From Calothrix sp. PCC 7507 (lineage in GTDB: Bacteria; Cyanobacteriota; Cyanobacteriia; Cyanobacteriales; Nostocaceae), in contig NC_019682.1 in NCBI RefSeq assembly GCF_000316575.1, positions 2,850,001 to 2,914,000 of the forward strand: 64,000 bases of DNA. The letters run 5' to 3'. How positions within the stretch are numbered: the first letter of the stretch is position 1; each line of letters begins with the position of its first letter. Positions 55,983 through 64,000 of this stretch are shown piece after piece. The position numbers and the translations under genes were made by a program. The notes under the pieces were generated by a model. It did not search any database, was not told the DNA's origin, and was given only the letters and a program-made list of their open reading frames with translations.

Positions 55983-56898
55983 TATTACTCATCAAAATCT
56001 CTAATTCATTAGATGCCTTTTTGATGATTGTTCCATCTACATTTTTAGATTTTTGACGACGGTTTAACCGCATCAACAATATGCGTGAATTATGCAACTT
56101 TGCTCTAACTATAGCCTCAGCTTGCTTTTTGACAAACTCAGGATTTTGACAACGCTCAACTTGTAACATCAAATATTCTACCCTAGCATCACCTTCTGCT
56201 TGCAATCTGCCAAAATAACTCCCTTTTTGCGACAAATACATGATTGGAATCCGTCGCCACAATGCCATGCTTACCGCACCATGTGATACGTTGCAAGAAC
56301 CAAATAGCACAACATTGCTTACCCGTGATACTGGCACTTTAATCCGCAATTCTCGCTGATAAAATACTTGAAATTGTTGATTTTTTACGCTCAGATATGC
56401 ACCTTGGTCGGTTATATATAAAGTAGTCATGGTTTCCTGCCAATAATGAGATTCAAGTTAAAAGTTAAAAGGTAAAAGGTAAAAGAAGGAAGAGTTTAAA
56501 AAGTATTGGGCAAATAAAATTCGCTACTACACAAACAAAGTCCACGGAGGTTGACTAATCCGAAATCAAGGATTTTTAACCTGCGGATGTAGGTTTTGTT
56601 TGTGTAGACGAGCCAGTGCGTTGGGCGGCTCTGCCGACTTGTACCGCTAAAGCGGAACCCGCAGGGTAGCAACTGGCGTGCGGTTTCTAATCGCCGATTT
56701 CACTTTTCTTTTACCCTTTAATTTAATTGTTACAGTCCTATATATGGGTTCGTGTATGGGTTATTTGATTTTGTATATGACTTCGTATATGTCTTTTAAG
56801 ACAGCTGTTACAGACTGCAGACGAGTGTTTATATCCCCGACTTCTTGAAGAAGTCGGGAATCTGGAGAGCAACTTTTGTGTAATTTAATCAGCAAAAA

Positions 56899-57155
56899 CA
56901 GATATTGCTTTCTCAAACTCCAGTTTGCTTGCTCAAAATGCCTTTTTGCTTTCTCATTTCAGTAGATTCAGCAAGCAAAAGCAGATATTGCTTTCTCAAA
57001 ATGCCTTTTTGCTTTCTCATTTCGGTAGATTCAGCAAGCAAAAGCAGATATTGCTTTCTCAAAATGCCTTTTTGCTTTCTCATTTCGGTAGATTCAGCAA
57101 GCAAAAACAGATATTGCTTTCTCAAACTGCGGTTTGCTTTCTCATTTCGTTATAA
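56899..57155. repeat. 63-bp tandem repeat array
   Basis: Three full units and two partial ones. Each contains CAGATATTGCTTTCTCAAAA, TGCCTTTTTGCTTTCTCATT, TC(A/G)GTAGATTCAGCAAGCAA. It has no stops in one frame of each strand because 63 is divisible by three, but no proper start. Likely a minisatellite. Confidence 0.85.
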
Positions 57156-57180
57156 GTAGTTAAACAAAATTAATTACACA

Positions 57181-57285
57181 ATGTCATTGCGAATGCAGCG
57201 TTCGCGCAGCGTCCCGAAGGGAAGCGAAATGAAGCAATCGCAAGGGCTGGGATTGCTTCGCTTCGCTCGCAATGACTGTAATTAA
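57181..57285. repeat. Palindromic interspersed repeat
   Basis: TCATTGCGA at one end and TCGCAATGA at the other enclose nested complementary blocks (GAAGCAATCGCAA against TTGCTTCGCTTCG). A short relative occurs at about 46700-46726 inside element C. Confidence 0.7.
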
Positions 57286-57352
57286 TTTTGCGTAGTTACT
57301 TATCGCGCATTTATTTTGGTAATCTCCCAACGAGATTAACCACTTTATTCCA

Positions 57353-57476
57353 TAAGTAAGTCGGTGCAATAAAACCAAACTATGTGAAGAAAAGTAAATA
57401 AGGCTCAAACTCTTTCTCCCCCTGCCCCCTGCCCCCTGCCTTATTCCAACAATAATTATTTACGCCGACCTACTTA
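57353..57476. mobile_element. Miniature inverted-repeat element F, copy 2
   Basis: Ends TAAGTAAGTCGGTGCAATA and, inverted, TAAGTAGGTCGGCGTAAAT. The interior matches 42067-42189 and contains a CCCCTGC heptamer run. Confidence 0.7.
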
Positions 57477-57506
57477 ACTCGTAATCTATTGCAATTCCAG
57501 TGCGTT

Positions 57507-57881
57507 TCAATCCACATCTAAGAGTATTTCATCCTCTTGCCCCGGTAGATCAAGGGCAATCAAAAGCGATCGCCCAACTGAAGCGATCGCTTGCTGATCA
57601 AGAGTGCCCCGCAAACGCAACAAGCGCGATTTTGAGAGGACTCGAATCTGATCTGTCATGGCGAGTGAATCATGGCTTAATCCACCATTGGATGCATGAA
57701 TCAACACTTGTGTGGGATAAATCCGCTTACCTGCTCGATAGGTTGTGCAGGGAACTACTATAACCACGGGACTGCTAGCATTAATCACATCTCGGCTAAC
57801 AATAATCACTGGACGGGTTCCACCTTGTTCTGATCCTTCAGTCGGCTCTAAACGAGCGTCATAGATTTCACCCCATCTCAT
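57507..57881 (-). CDS. MazF/PemK family toxin
   Basis: A 124-residue endoribonuclease toxin counted from the ATG at 57881, which overlaps the stop of the antitoxin gene (ATGA). MRWGEIYDARLEP, GGTRPVIIVSRDVINASS, VVPCTT and LAMTDQIRVLSKSRL are the family blocks. It should cleave mRNA when the antitoxin is degraded. A longer frame reaching 57914 is less likely because it has no ribosome site. Confidence 0.9.
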   Translation of the reverse strand: MRWGEIYDARLEPTEGSEQGGTRPVIIVSRDVINASSPVVIVVPCTTYRAGKRIYPTQVLIHASNGGLSHDSLAMTDQIRVLSKSRLLRLRGTLDQQAIASVGRSLLIALDLPGQEDEILLDVD

Positions 57882-58153
57882 TCCGAGGTTTCTCCTAGTT
57901 TCAAGGCTTCCCACTGAGCCGGGGCAAATTCTGCCTCCATCTGCAAAATTTCGGCTTGGTACTCTACGTCATTTGCCATTTCTGCTAAAGCTGCATCAAT
58001 TTCTAGCCGTTTTTGAGCAGCGAGTTCACGCCGTAATGCTCTGGTGACGAAATCGTTGCGGCTTTTGGCTTTTCCTGCTTGAACAGCTTGATCCGTTGCT
58101 GCTAACAAATCCTTTGGGAGGGATAGTGTTGTGCGAACCATCTGTTGCTCCAT
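57878..58153 (-). CDS. Ribbon-helix-helix antitoxin of the MazF-like toxin
   Basis: A 91-residue protein. MVRTTLSLPKDLLAATDQAV, then KSRNDFVTRALRREL is a ribbon-helix-helix DNA-binding domain. The acidic C-terminus (YQAEILQMEAEFAPAQWEAL) should bind the toxin. The gene overlaps the toxin start by 4 bases. It probably represses its own promoter. Confidence 0.88.
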   Translation of the reverse strand: MEQQMVRTTLSLPKDLLAATDQAVQAGKAKSRNDFVTRALRRELAAQKRLEIDAALAEMANDVEYQAEILQMEAEFAPAQWEALKLGETSE

Positions 58154-58434
58154 ACTGTTTTACCAAATGATGTTTAATTTGATGACTCTAATAACATCAT
58201 TTTAGTCAACGATCGCCTAATTTACCCTACTCAGTACTGAGTGCTGAGTCCTGAGTGCTGAGTAAATTAACGGGTACTCAGTACTTTTGCACTTGGTAAA
58301 TGCCCCGCCCGATGTTAAGCGGAATCTTTTAATACAGGAGTTGGTTGATACCCCACCCCTCTCCTGTCGGAGACGCGCAAGGGACGTGGGTGGTTTTTTT
58401 AACTCAGCACTCAGCACTCGGAACTCAGCACTCT

Positions 58435-60294
58435 TCATCCTTGGCGCGATCGCGTGTAAACTGGCCTGCCTTGGGAATCATAGACAAGTAGGGGTAGGTT
58501 GGCGTTGTCACTAATGATTGCTAGTGCGTCTTGTAAGTTTTCCCAGTATTGTTTAATGCCACTTGCTTTGCTGGAATCTGGCAATTCGGGATTAGCCAAA
58601 CCACTTTGCCGTATTTTGTCGTAGGCGTCGGTTAATTGGATGATAATTGCTCTTTTGTCTACGGTGAAGGTGCAAATCGGAATGCTACTAGTACAAGTTT
58701 TCTGGAGATCAGCCAGGGTTTGTTGGGGATTACTAGTGCTTTGGAGTTTTTCTTGTGCTTGCTTTAAGGCTAGTGAATAGGGTTCAATCAAGGATTGAGC
58801 CTGAGTGTAGTAAGAGCTATCACGAGAAATTTGTTTAGCAGCCTGTAAAGCTTGACCCCATCGCACCACTGCTGCTGGCAATTGATTATTTTGTTCCGCA
58901 GCTTTCGCTTGGCTAGCCGTGCCTACAGCTTGTTGGTAGGTTTTAGCTGCTAATTGTTCTTGCGTGGCGCGATCGCGGGCTGCAGCTAATTTCGGTTTAT
59001 ATTCTGTCAATAACGCTTGGGCTTGTTGGTATCCTGAGCTTGTCTGAGGAATGGCATTTAAAGCATTAATTACTACCTGCCAAGTAGACTGCGCCTTTTG
59101 CCAGTCATTCAAGGATTTAGCAGCAGTTTCTTGCTTTGTGGCTGCACTGGCTACAGCTTGTGCTGCAGTCAGCTTTTTCAGCCATTTTGCTTCTACTAGC
59201 AATTGCTCGTTGACATTTTTGAGACTGACACGATAACGAAATAATTTTGGCTGCACTAGTCCATAGACATCACTTTGGGGATCTATGGCTTCTAAGGGGG
59301 CGATCGCCTGTCGCCAGAGGTTTTGTCTAGCTTGTAATTCTTCTAGGCTTTTGGCAGGGATTTGAGTTTTTTGCACCGCCAAAGATCCCCCCTGCAAAGC
59401 TTTTACTACTTGGTCAATTTTTTCTGACTGTGTAGACAAGCTGGCTTTTAGTTCTTCTCCAGCCCGGTAATGCGGAGACCAACTAGGAATTATTGTTAAA
59501 GATGAGCTAGCTGTATTCAGTTGTTGCTGCAACACTACCAAGTCTTTTTCCGACTTAGCACGGCGGATCATTTGTCTGGACTCTGTTTTTAATTGCTCCG
59601 CAGTTTGCAGTTCTTTACACTCTGAGATCACACAAGGACGAGTCAGTAAGTAAGCACCGCCTGATAGCACAATCCCCACCAAAGCAACACCTAATAAGAT
59701 TGGTTTGACTAGTCGTGCTGACTTGGAACTCGACAAATCCGGCCCACCTGCCAAGGGATCAAAAGCTTCTTCCTCTTCTGATTCTGGCTCTGCATTAGAC
59801 TCATAACTAGATAAAATTGCGTCCTCAACAGGTGGAAATATCGGCTGTTCGCTTTCTCCTTCTGCCTCTATCACCCCTATTCCCCACATAGTGCGGTTAC
59901 TGAAGTCCCCCTCTTCCGTGACTGTTTCATGGATTTGGTGATCAGCAGATGGGGAGATCGGCTGTTCAGGTTCACTCCCTCCCCCCCTGTCTTCCTCATG
60001 CAGCGTCAGCCAACGTTGGGCATAAGGGCGGTTTTCACCAGAGATTCTGAGGAAACATTGCACACGCTGCTCCCAGTAACTTGGCAAAGACTGGAGCGCT
60101 TCCTCAAGCAGTTGAAAGATTGTCTCGGTATCAACTGTCACATTCGCTGGATGTTGAGTTAGAATCATTAACTCATCATTCTTGACAGCACACTTCACTT
60201 GGAAGGCTTGACCAGATGGAGCTGCTGCAAGTAATTGTTCCTGCAAAGTTTTGGCTAAAAGCTGTAAATCTTCCTGCTGAACTGCTACTTTCAT
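58435..60294 (-). CDS. Large membrane-anchored cyanobacterial protein of unknown function
   Basis: A protein of about 619 residues from the ATG at 60294 (MKVAVQQEDLQLLAKTLQEQ). An in-frame GTG at 60381 would add 29 poorly structured residues. The N-terminal about 110 residues look folded, with strands and helices. An acidic linker follows, then one membrane segment (PILLGVALVGIVLSGGAYLL). The rest is Ala/Gln-rich helical repeat, probably coiled coil or TPR-like (LQARQNLWRQAIAPLEAIDP, DWQKAQSTWQVVINALNAIP). Function unknown. Confidence 0.75.
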   Translation of the reverse strand: MKVAVQQEDLQLLAKTLQEQLLAAAPSGQAFQVKCAVKNDELMILTQHPANVTVDTETIFQLLEEALQSLPSYWEQRVQCFLRISGENRPYAQRWLTLHEEDRGGGSEPEQPISPSADHQIHETVTEEGDFSNRTMWGIGVIEAEGESEQPIFPPVEDAILSSYESNAEPESEEEEAFDPLAGGPDLSSSKSARLVKPILLGVALVGIVLSGGAYLLTRPCVISECKELQTAEQLKTESRQMIRRAKSEKDLVVLQQQLNTASSSLTIIPSWSPHYRAGEELKASLSTQSEKIDQVVKALQGGSLAVQKTQIPAKSLEELQARQNLWRQAIAPLEAIDPQSDVYGLVQPKLFRYRVSLKNVNEQLLVEAKWLKKLTAAQAVASAATKQETAAKSLNDWQKAQSTWQVVINALNAIPQTSSGYQQAQALLTEYKPKLAAARDRATQEQLAAKTYQQAVGTASQAKAAEQNNQLPAAVVRWGQALQAAKQISRDSSYYTQAQSLIEPYSLALKQAQEKLQSTSNPQQTLADLQKTCTSSIPICTFTVDKRAIIIQLTDAYDKIRQSGLANPELPDSSKASGIKQYWENLQDALAIISDNANLPLLVYDSQGRPVYTRSRQG

Positions 60295-61005
60295 AGAGCA
60301 TTCTTGCTGTTCTTCTAGATGATTTTGCTGATGATCGAGAGTAGAAGGTGAAAAACTTCCGTTTTTTGAATACAGATGCACGGTTTAACCAACCATAGCC
60401 AAATAATCAGATAGAACAACTTTCTAACACAAATTCCTAATTTTTACCAATAATCATTTGCGTAATACTATACGTTACATTTGACAATCTGACTTAAAGT
60501 AGAAATTACGAATATAAAATGGGAACAATAAAGTATTTGGGCATTTTTACGACTGTATGCATGATGATGAAATGTAGATCATCTACAACTACGTATTGCA
60601 GAAATTACAGTACAGTAGTTATGAAGCAATAGGGTTCAGTTAAAGATATTTGTCGGTGCCGTGCCCCTTAGAAGTATTGCATTTCAGCCTAACTGAACCC
60701 TATTGAGTTATGAAGCTATCCCAAATAGCACGAAAAATAGTACGTTAGTGGTTGTTGACAAATTTGCTAGTTATCTGACATGCTGACAAATTCACTAAGA
60801 ACATTAAATACATATTTTTGAGATGCTATCAGCAGGTTAGCCCTAAAAATTAAGTTGCTTCCTTTACTAAATTAGATAAAATTGATACGTGAAAAATAAA
60901 TTTTTATAGCTGTCCAAAGTCTGATTATCTAATTATGGTGCTGGAAAATGTCAAAGATAGCACCAAAAAAATGCTGATGATTGTGTCAATACGAGGTGCG
61001 TGTCC
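60295..61005. other. Intergenic region upstream of the SucC-like gene
   Basis: About 700 bases, AT-rich. Contains a 79-bp element with perfect target duplications (60627-60705). No gene recognised. Confidence 0.6.
60627..60705. mobile_element. Short inverted-repeat element with 10-bp target duplication, copy 2
   Basis: CAATAGGGTTCAGTTA and TAACTGAACCCTATTG are perfect 16-bp inverted ends. AGTTATGAAG is repeated directly on both sides (60617-60626 and 60706-60715). Same family as 11826-11929. Far too short to encode a transposase. Confidence 0.9.
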
Positions 61006-62235
61006 ATGGATTTATTGGAGTACCAAGTTAAAGAATGGTTTGGGAAAATAGGCATTCCTGTATTGCCCTCCCAGAGAATTGATCACCCCACAGACCTGAA
61101 ACGTTTGAAAATCCATTATCCGATTGTACTGAAATCACAAGTACATGCAGCGGAAAGGGCTAAAGCAGGTGGAGTCAGAATTGTCGAAACCACAATCGAC
61201 GCGATCGCCGCCGCGCAAACCATCTTCAATCTGCCAATTTGGGGAGAGTTGCCGGAAGTTGTGCTGGCAGAATCTAAGTATGATGCCCAAGAAGAATTTT
61301 ATTTAGCAGTAGTTCTAGACACCGCTGTCTGCCGCCCAGTACTTTTAGGTTGTAAGGAAGCCAATATTGATTGGGAATCAGCTGGGGAGAAAATGCACTA
61401 TGTCGTCGTAGAACAAGAATTTTCGCCATTTTATGCCAGACGACTAGCTTTAAAAATGGGCTTGCAGGGTGCGCTGATGCAGTCAATCAGTACTGTGGTC
61501 GAGAAGATGTACCAGTTATTTGTGCAACAAGACTTAGACCTAGTGGAAGTCAATCCTCTGGCTGTTAGCGCATCTGGTCAAGTTATGGCACTCAATGGCA
61601 AAGTGAGAGTGAATGAACGGGCGATCGGTCGTCATCCAGAACTCACACAGATGGTGGACAAAATAGTCACTACTAATACTGGTGGTGAGATCAATGGTCA
61701 TTTAGGTAATTGGGATGGAATAGAAATACACGGTGGTAAAATCGGTATCTTGGGCAATGGTACTGGTTCGGTGATGGCAACTTTAGATTTAGTCGCCAAC
61801 AGTGGTGGTAAGCCTGGTGTGTGTTTGAATCTGCGTCATGCTTTCCTGACTGATAAATCTCCGACTACTTTTTGCGATCGCCTAGAAAAAGGGTTGAAAA
61901 TCCTCGCAGCTGATAAAAGTATTCAAGTAATACTCATTAACCTCCTGGGTAACATTCCCCAATCCACGGAACTGGCCGAAGTCATAGCCAAATTTCTGCC
62001 ACAAAACACTAGCGAACTCAAACCACAGGCTGTACGTTCTAATGGCAGCAAAACTCGTCGAGAAATTTCTTTACCCCGGTTAGTTGTCCGTCTTGCTGGT
62101 TCTGATTTTGATGCTGCTAAAAAATATTTAGCAACAATCAAAAATCAGGGTGATCTACTCATCGTGGTAGAAAATTTAGATGCAGCCGTGGCCGAAGCAG
62201 TTCGTTCTGCCAAGTCAACTGCTTACAAAAGGTAA
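61006..62235 (+). CDS. SucC-like protein (succinyl-CoA ligase beta homologue) with altered ATP loop
   Basis: A 409-residue homologue of the beta subunit of succinyl-CoA synthetase, starting MDLLEYQVKEWFGKIGIPVL at the ATG at 61006. GTG at 61000 is an alternative. ATP-grasp blocks are recognisable, but VHAGGRGKAGG of active enzymes reads VHAAERAKAGG, the second metal Asp of LDGK is Asn (LNGK), and the phosphate-binding FLDVGGGA reads CLNLRHAF. EVNPL is kept. It is followed 400 bases downstream by a SucD-like gene. Catalysis of the normal reaction is doubtful. Confidence 0.85.
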   Translation: MDLLEYQVKEWFGKIGIPVLPSQRIDHPTDLKRLKIHYPIVLKSQVHAAERAKAGGVRIVETTIDAIAAAQTIFNLPIWGELPEVVLAESKYDAQEEFYLAVVLDTAVCRPVLLGCKEANIDWESAGEKMHYVVVEQEFSPFYARRLALKMGLQGALMQSISTVVEKMYQLFVQQDLDLVEVNPLAVSASGQVMALNGKVRVNERAIGRHPELTQMVDKIVTTNTGGEINGHLGNWDGIEIHGGKIGILGNGTGSVMATLDLVANSGGKPGVCLNLRHAFLTDKSPTTFCDRLEKGLKILAADKSIQVILINLLGNIPQSTELAEVIAKFLPQNTSELKPQAVRSNGSKTRREISLPRLVVRLAGSDFDAAKKYLATIKNQGDLLIVVENLDAAVAEAVRSAKSTAYKR

Positions 62236-62635
62236 TACTTAAGTACGGGAGAGGTGTAGTGGATACGACAAATTTATCTATCAAACCTGATGAAAGTGAT
62301 TAATCACCTCAGCATCTTGTTTTAACCACAAGATGCTACAGTGTTGATTGTTACTAGTATTCTCCTCAGTTAAAGGTTAATACTGAATGTGTTATGACCT
62401 TTTGTAACCATCAAGATAAATATTATTTGCAGTGCAAAGTACATTATGTGTTTCTAGTGCATTTAGATTAATTATTCTTTACTATAGTCCGGGTTTAGTG
62501 ACCAGAATCAGCACTGACCGGTACAACAATTTTTCTGAATTTACGTAAAAATGGGATCAGCCGACACTGTGCATGTGTCGTTTTTCTTCCCAGTGGCTTC
62601 GGGTACTGGGTCGGCAAAAATTACCTTACTATTTT
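62236..62635. other. Intergenic region between the SucC-like and SucD-like genes
   Basis: 400 bases without a gene. An inverted repeat AGCATCTTGT/ACAAGATGCT at 62311-62337 (10-bp stem, 7-base loop) could end the first transcript or act in the mRNA. Confidence 0.55.
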
Positions 62636-63532
62636 ATGAACTTAACGCCAGACAGCAAAGTTTTAATCCAAGGCTTCTGTGAATTCATCTCAGCAACTCA
62701 CATCGCTCAAATGAAAGCTTATGGCACAAATTTGGTTGCTGGTGTCAATCCAGGATTTGGGGGACAAAAACTGTATGGTCTGCCAGTATTCGATCTGGTG
62801 GAAGAGGTAGTAGGACAATTTGGGGCAATTGACACGACAATCATCTGTGTAAACCCTTACCAAGTACTGGATGCAGCCTTGGAAGCGATCGCCTCTCATA
62901 TTCGCCAGATCATCATCATCTCTGCTGGCGTACCACCTCTAGATATAGTCCAATTACTCCGCAAAGCCGAAGCTAGCGACACCCTAGTAGTAGGGCCAAA
63001 TAGTCCGGGGATCATCGTCCCCGGTAAAATCCTTTTAGGTACTCACCCTAGTGAATTTTATACTCCCGGTGTAGTGGGAATTGTCAGTCGCAGCAGCACC
63101 CTCACCTATGAAGTCGCTTACGAATTAACCAAAGCTGGCTTGGGACAATCAATTAGTGTCAGTATTGGCAGTGATGCGATCGTTGGTTCATCGTTTTTGC
63201 AATGGCTACAAATTCTCGACGAGGATGAAACCACACAGGCGATCGTTTTAGTCGGTCAACCCGGTGGTGATAGTGAAGAAACTGCAGCGCGCTATATTTC
63301 GGAAGCAATTGATAAACCAGTTATTGCTTACGTCGCCGGTAGACAAGCACCACCAGGAAAACATTGGCGTCAAACTGGCACCTTAGCCACAATTATTGGC
63401 CGCGATCCTAACTTTGGCACAGCGCAAAATAAATTAACTGCATTTAAAGCAGCACAAGTCCCAGTGGCTGAACGTCCTTCTCAGATTCCAGAGTTGTTGA
63501 AAAAGGTGATTAATCAGCCCATATCCGAGTAA
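62636..63532 (+). CDS. SucD-like protein (succinyl-CoA ligase alpha homologue) lacking the catalytic histidine
   Basis: A 298-residue homologue of the alpha subunit from the ATG at 62636 (MNLTPDSKVLIQGFCEF). Upstream in-frame codons from 62573 look unrelated. The CoA loop GFTGSQGTFH of active enzymes reads GFCEFISATH, with its glycines lost. The phosphohistidine block GKRMGHAGA reads GKHWRQTGT, so the active His is Gln. The framework (AYGTNLVAGVNPGFGGQKLY, VVGPNSPGII, VLVGQPGGDSEE) is well kept. It is probably a binding or regulatory protein with its SucC-like neighbour. Confidence 0.85.
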   Translation: MNLTPDSKVLIQGFCEFISATHIAQMKAYGTNLVAGVNPGFGGQKLYGLPVFDLVEEVVGQFGAIDTTIICVNPYQVLDAALEAIASHIRQIIIISAGVPPLDIVQLLRKAEASDTLVVGPNSPGIIVPGKILLGTHPSEFYTPGVVGIVSRSSTLTYEVAYELTKAGLGQSISVSIGSDAIVGSSFLQWLQILDEDETTQAIVLVGQPGGDSEETAARYISEAIDKPVIAYVAGRQAPPGKHWRQTGTLATIIGRDPNFGTAQNKLTAFKAAQVPVAERPSQIPELLKKVINQPISE

Positions 63533-63632
63533 CAGATGTCAAATTTGAATTTAACTCTAGCGATCGCTGTTACTATATCCAGCACATACAAGTAATTTAA
63601 TCAAAGGCGATCGCTAGATTTTCTGGTTAACA

Positions 63633-64000
63633 CTACTGCGGAAAAAATACTCGATCGAAAGGTTGGTTGCGATAGAGGCGATAAATGTCGAAATCTTTAG
63701 CTAAGGTAGCAACGGCATTAATGTTTAACCGTTCAGCGATCGCAATCAAGGACAAATCTGCAAAATCTCCCGGCAAGCTGGCATACTTGGTATTAAGTTC
63801 AGAAATACGCTTAAAATCCTCCACTGTCAGTTGTTCACACTTATATACCAGATTTACTATATGTGATAAAAATACGTTTTGCACCTGCCAATTAGAACTA
63901 AGAAAATACATCACCTCAGTCACACATGCAGGGATAGTTACTAATTCACTAGTACAATCGGCAAAAAAATTAGTAACTTGTACATGATAATTATCTGTTT
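63633..64000 (-). CDS. PIN-domain protein, partial (runs off right edge)
   Basis: The frame is open from the right edge: NYHVQVTNFFADCTSELVTI, then PACVTEVMYFLSSNWQVQNV are in phase with the rest, so an internal start at 63923 is rejected. ACVTEVMYFL and LPGDFADLSLIAIAERLNIN carry two acidic sites of a PIN nuclease, and TLAKDFDIYR the last. The N-terminal Asp lies outside. It is probably the toxin of a type II pair whose antitoxin is beyond the window. Confidence 0.8.
   Translation of the reverse strand, partial: TDNYHVQVTNFFADCTSELVTIPACVTEVMYFLSSNWQVQNVFLSHIVNLVYKCEQLTVEDFKRISELNTKYASLPGDFADLSLIAIAERLNINAVATLAKDFDIYRLYRNQPFDRVFFPQ

Larger units (their letters stand above)
54879..56430 (-). 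pseudogene. cas1: cas1, split in three by two insertions
   Basis: Cas1 integrates new spacers. Three minus-strand pieces together make a protein of about 340 residues. 56430-about 55983 encodes the N-terminal beta domain (MTTLYITDQGAYLSVKNQQF to LEILMSN). About 55666-55400 encodes DNMDVLRGYEGRAATIYFQ (catalytic Glu) through FGNLHVPRDHHPAL (catalytic His). 55187-54879 encodes VSDLMEEWRAGLVDSL (acidic third site) to the end MIWEK. A 316-bp element splits the first junction. A tandem of elements B and A (209 bp) splits the second within PALV-SDLM, duplicating CTAG. Removing B and A with one CTAG restores the frame there. Confidence 0.93.
56431..57506. other. Gene-free region of repeats
   Basis: About 1.1 kb without a credible gene and without cas2. 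Holds TTAAAAG/TAAAAGG heptamers, an element related to D (about 56528-56606), a hairpin CCCGACTTCTTGAAGAAGTCG (split; about 56838-56859), a 63-bp tandem array (56899-57155), a palindromic interspersed repeat (57181-57285) and element F copy 2 (57353-57476). Confidence 0.65.

Noticed and set aside
56905-57159. Protein made of 21-residue CFLKMPFCFL-type repeats
   Set aside because: Explained by the tandem array. No plausible translation start.

Overview
The window comes from a filamentous, probably heterocyst-forming cyanobacterium of the Nostoc/Anabaena/Calothrix type. HIP1 octamers (GCGATCGC) are everywhere, intergenic spaces are full of short heptamer repeats (GTCAAAA, CCCCTGC, CAGTTAT), many miniature inverted-repeat elements are present, and the genes are cyanobacterial families (Ycf23-like DUF561, DUF3143, kinase-WD40 fusion, AAA-associated ABC ATPase). 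No rRNA or tRNA gene was recognised. Genus-level placement is inference.

Layout. 1-1718: 5'-terminal part of a large secreted-type lamin-tail/Calx-beta protein on the minus strand, running off the left edge. 2.4-8.4 kb: HtpX protease, ChrB-like protein with an MFS transporter, a collapsed antiporter/USP remnant, a CLC channel. 8.5-11.7 kb: NitT/TauT-type ABC ATPase and a double permease. 12-16.7 kb: VOC-like protein, histidine phosphatase, and an XPB helicase-Bax1 nuclease pair. 16.7-21.8 kb: PMCA-type calcium ATPase, zinc-ribbon metzincin, two TerD proteins. 22.2-25.9 kb: a restriction-modification island flanked by 163-bp direct repeats, with a chimeric bax1 fragment and an HNH gene. 26-41.8 kb: mostly housekeeping (ruvA, sucrose-phosphatase, clpC, rimI, lysA, cdaA-uppS, J-proteins, dnaK, a toxin-antitoxin pair, M28 peptidase, bestrophin). 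42-50.4 kb: small secreted proteins, kinase-WD40, DUF561, DegT aminotransferase, FetB-like permease. 50.4-56.4 kb: a 53-repeat CRISPR array, its leader and a cas1 gene broken by transposable elements. 57-64 kb: MazEF-like pair, a large membrane-anchored protein, a degenerate SucC/SucD-like pair and a PIN protein running off the right edge.

The most unusual region is the CRISPR locus. The array reads on the minus strand from a leader beside cas1. Its repeats fall into blocks in which the central hairpin is inverted (CCCCTCACGGGG against CCCCGTGAGGGG). Roughly half of the leader-proximal spacers contain their own perfect or near-perfect stem-loop, far more than random 37-mers should. The adjacent cas1 is interrupted twice by miniature elements, one insertion being a two-element tandem in a duplicated CTAG, so local acquisition is probably off. 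No cas2 or effector gene is in the window.

A second theme is gene remodelling: a restriction-modification cassette between direct repeats, a Bax1 nuclease end fused to an unrelated N-terminus, a nonsense codon in the parental small gene, an antiporter reduced to its two ends, and a SucC/SucD pair that lost its catalytic histidine and CoA and ATP loops. Miniature elements with clear target duplications explain much of the non-coding DNA.
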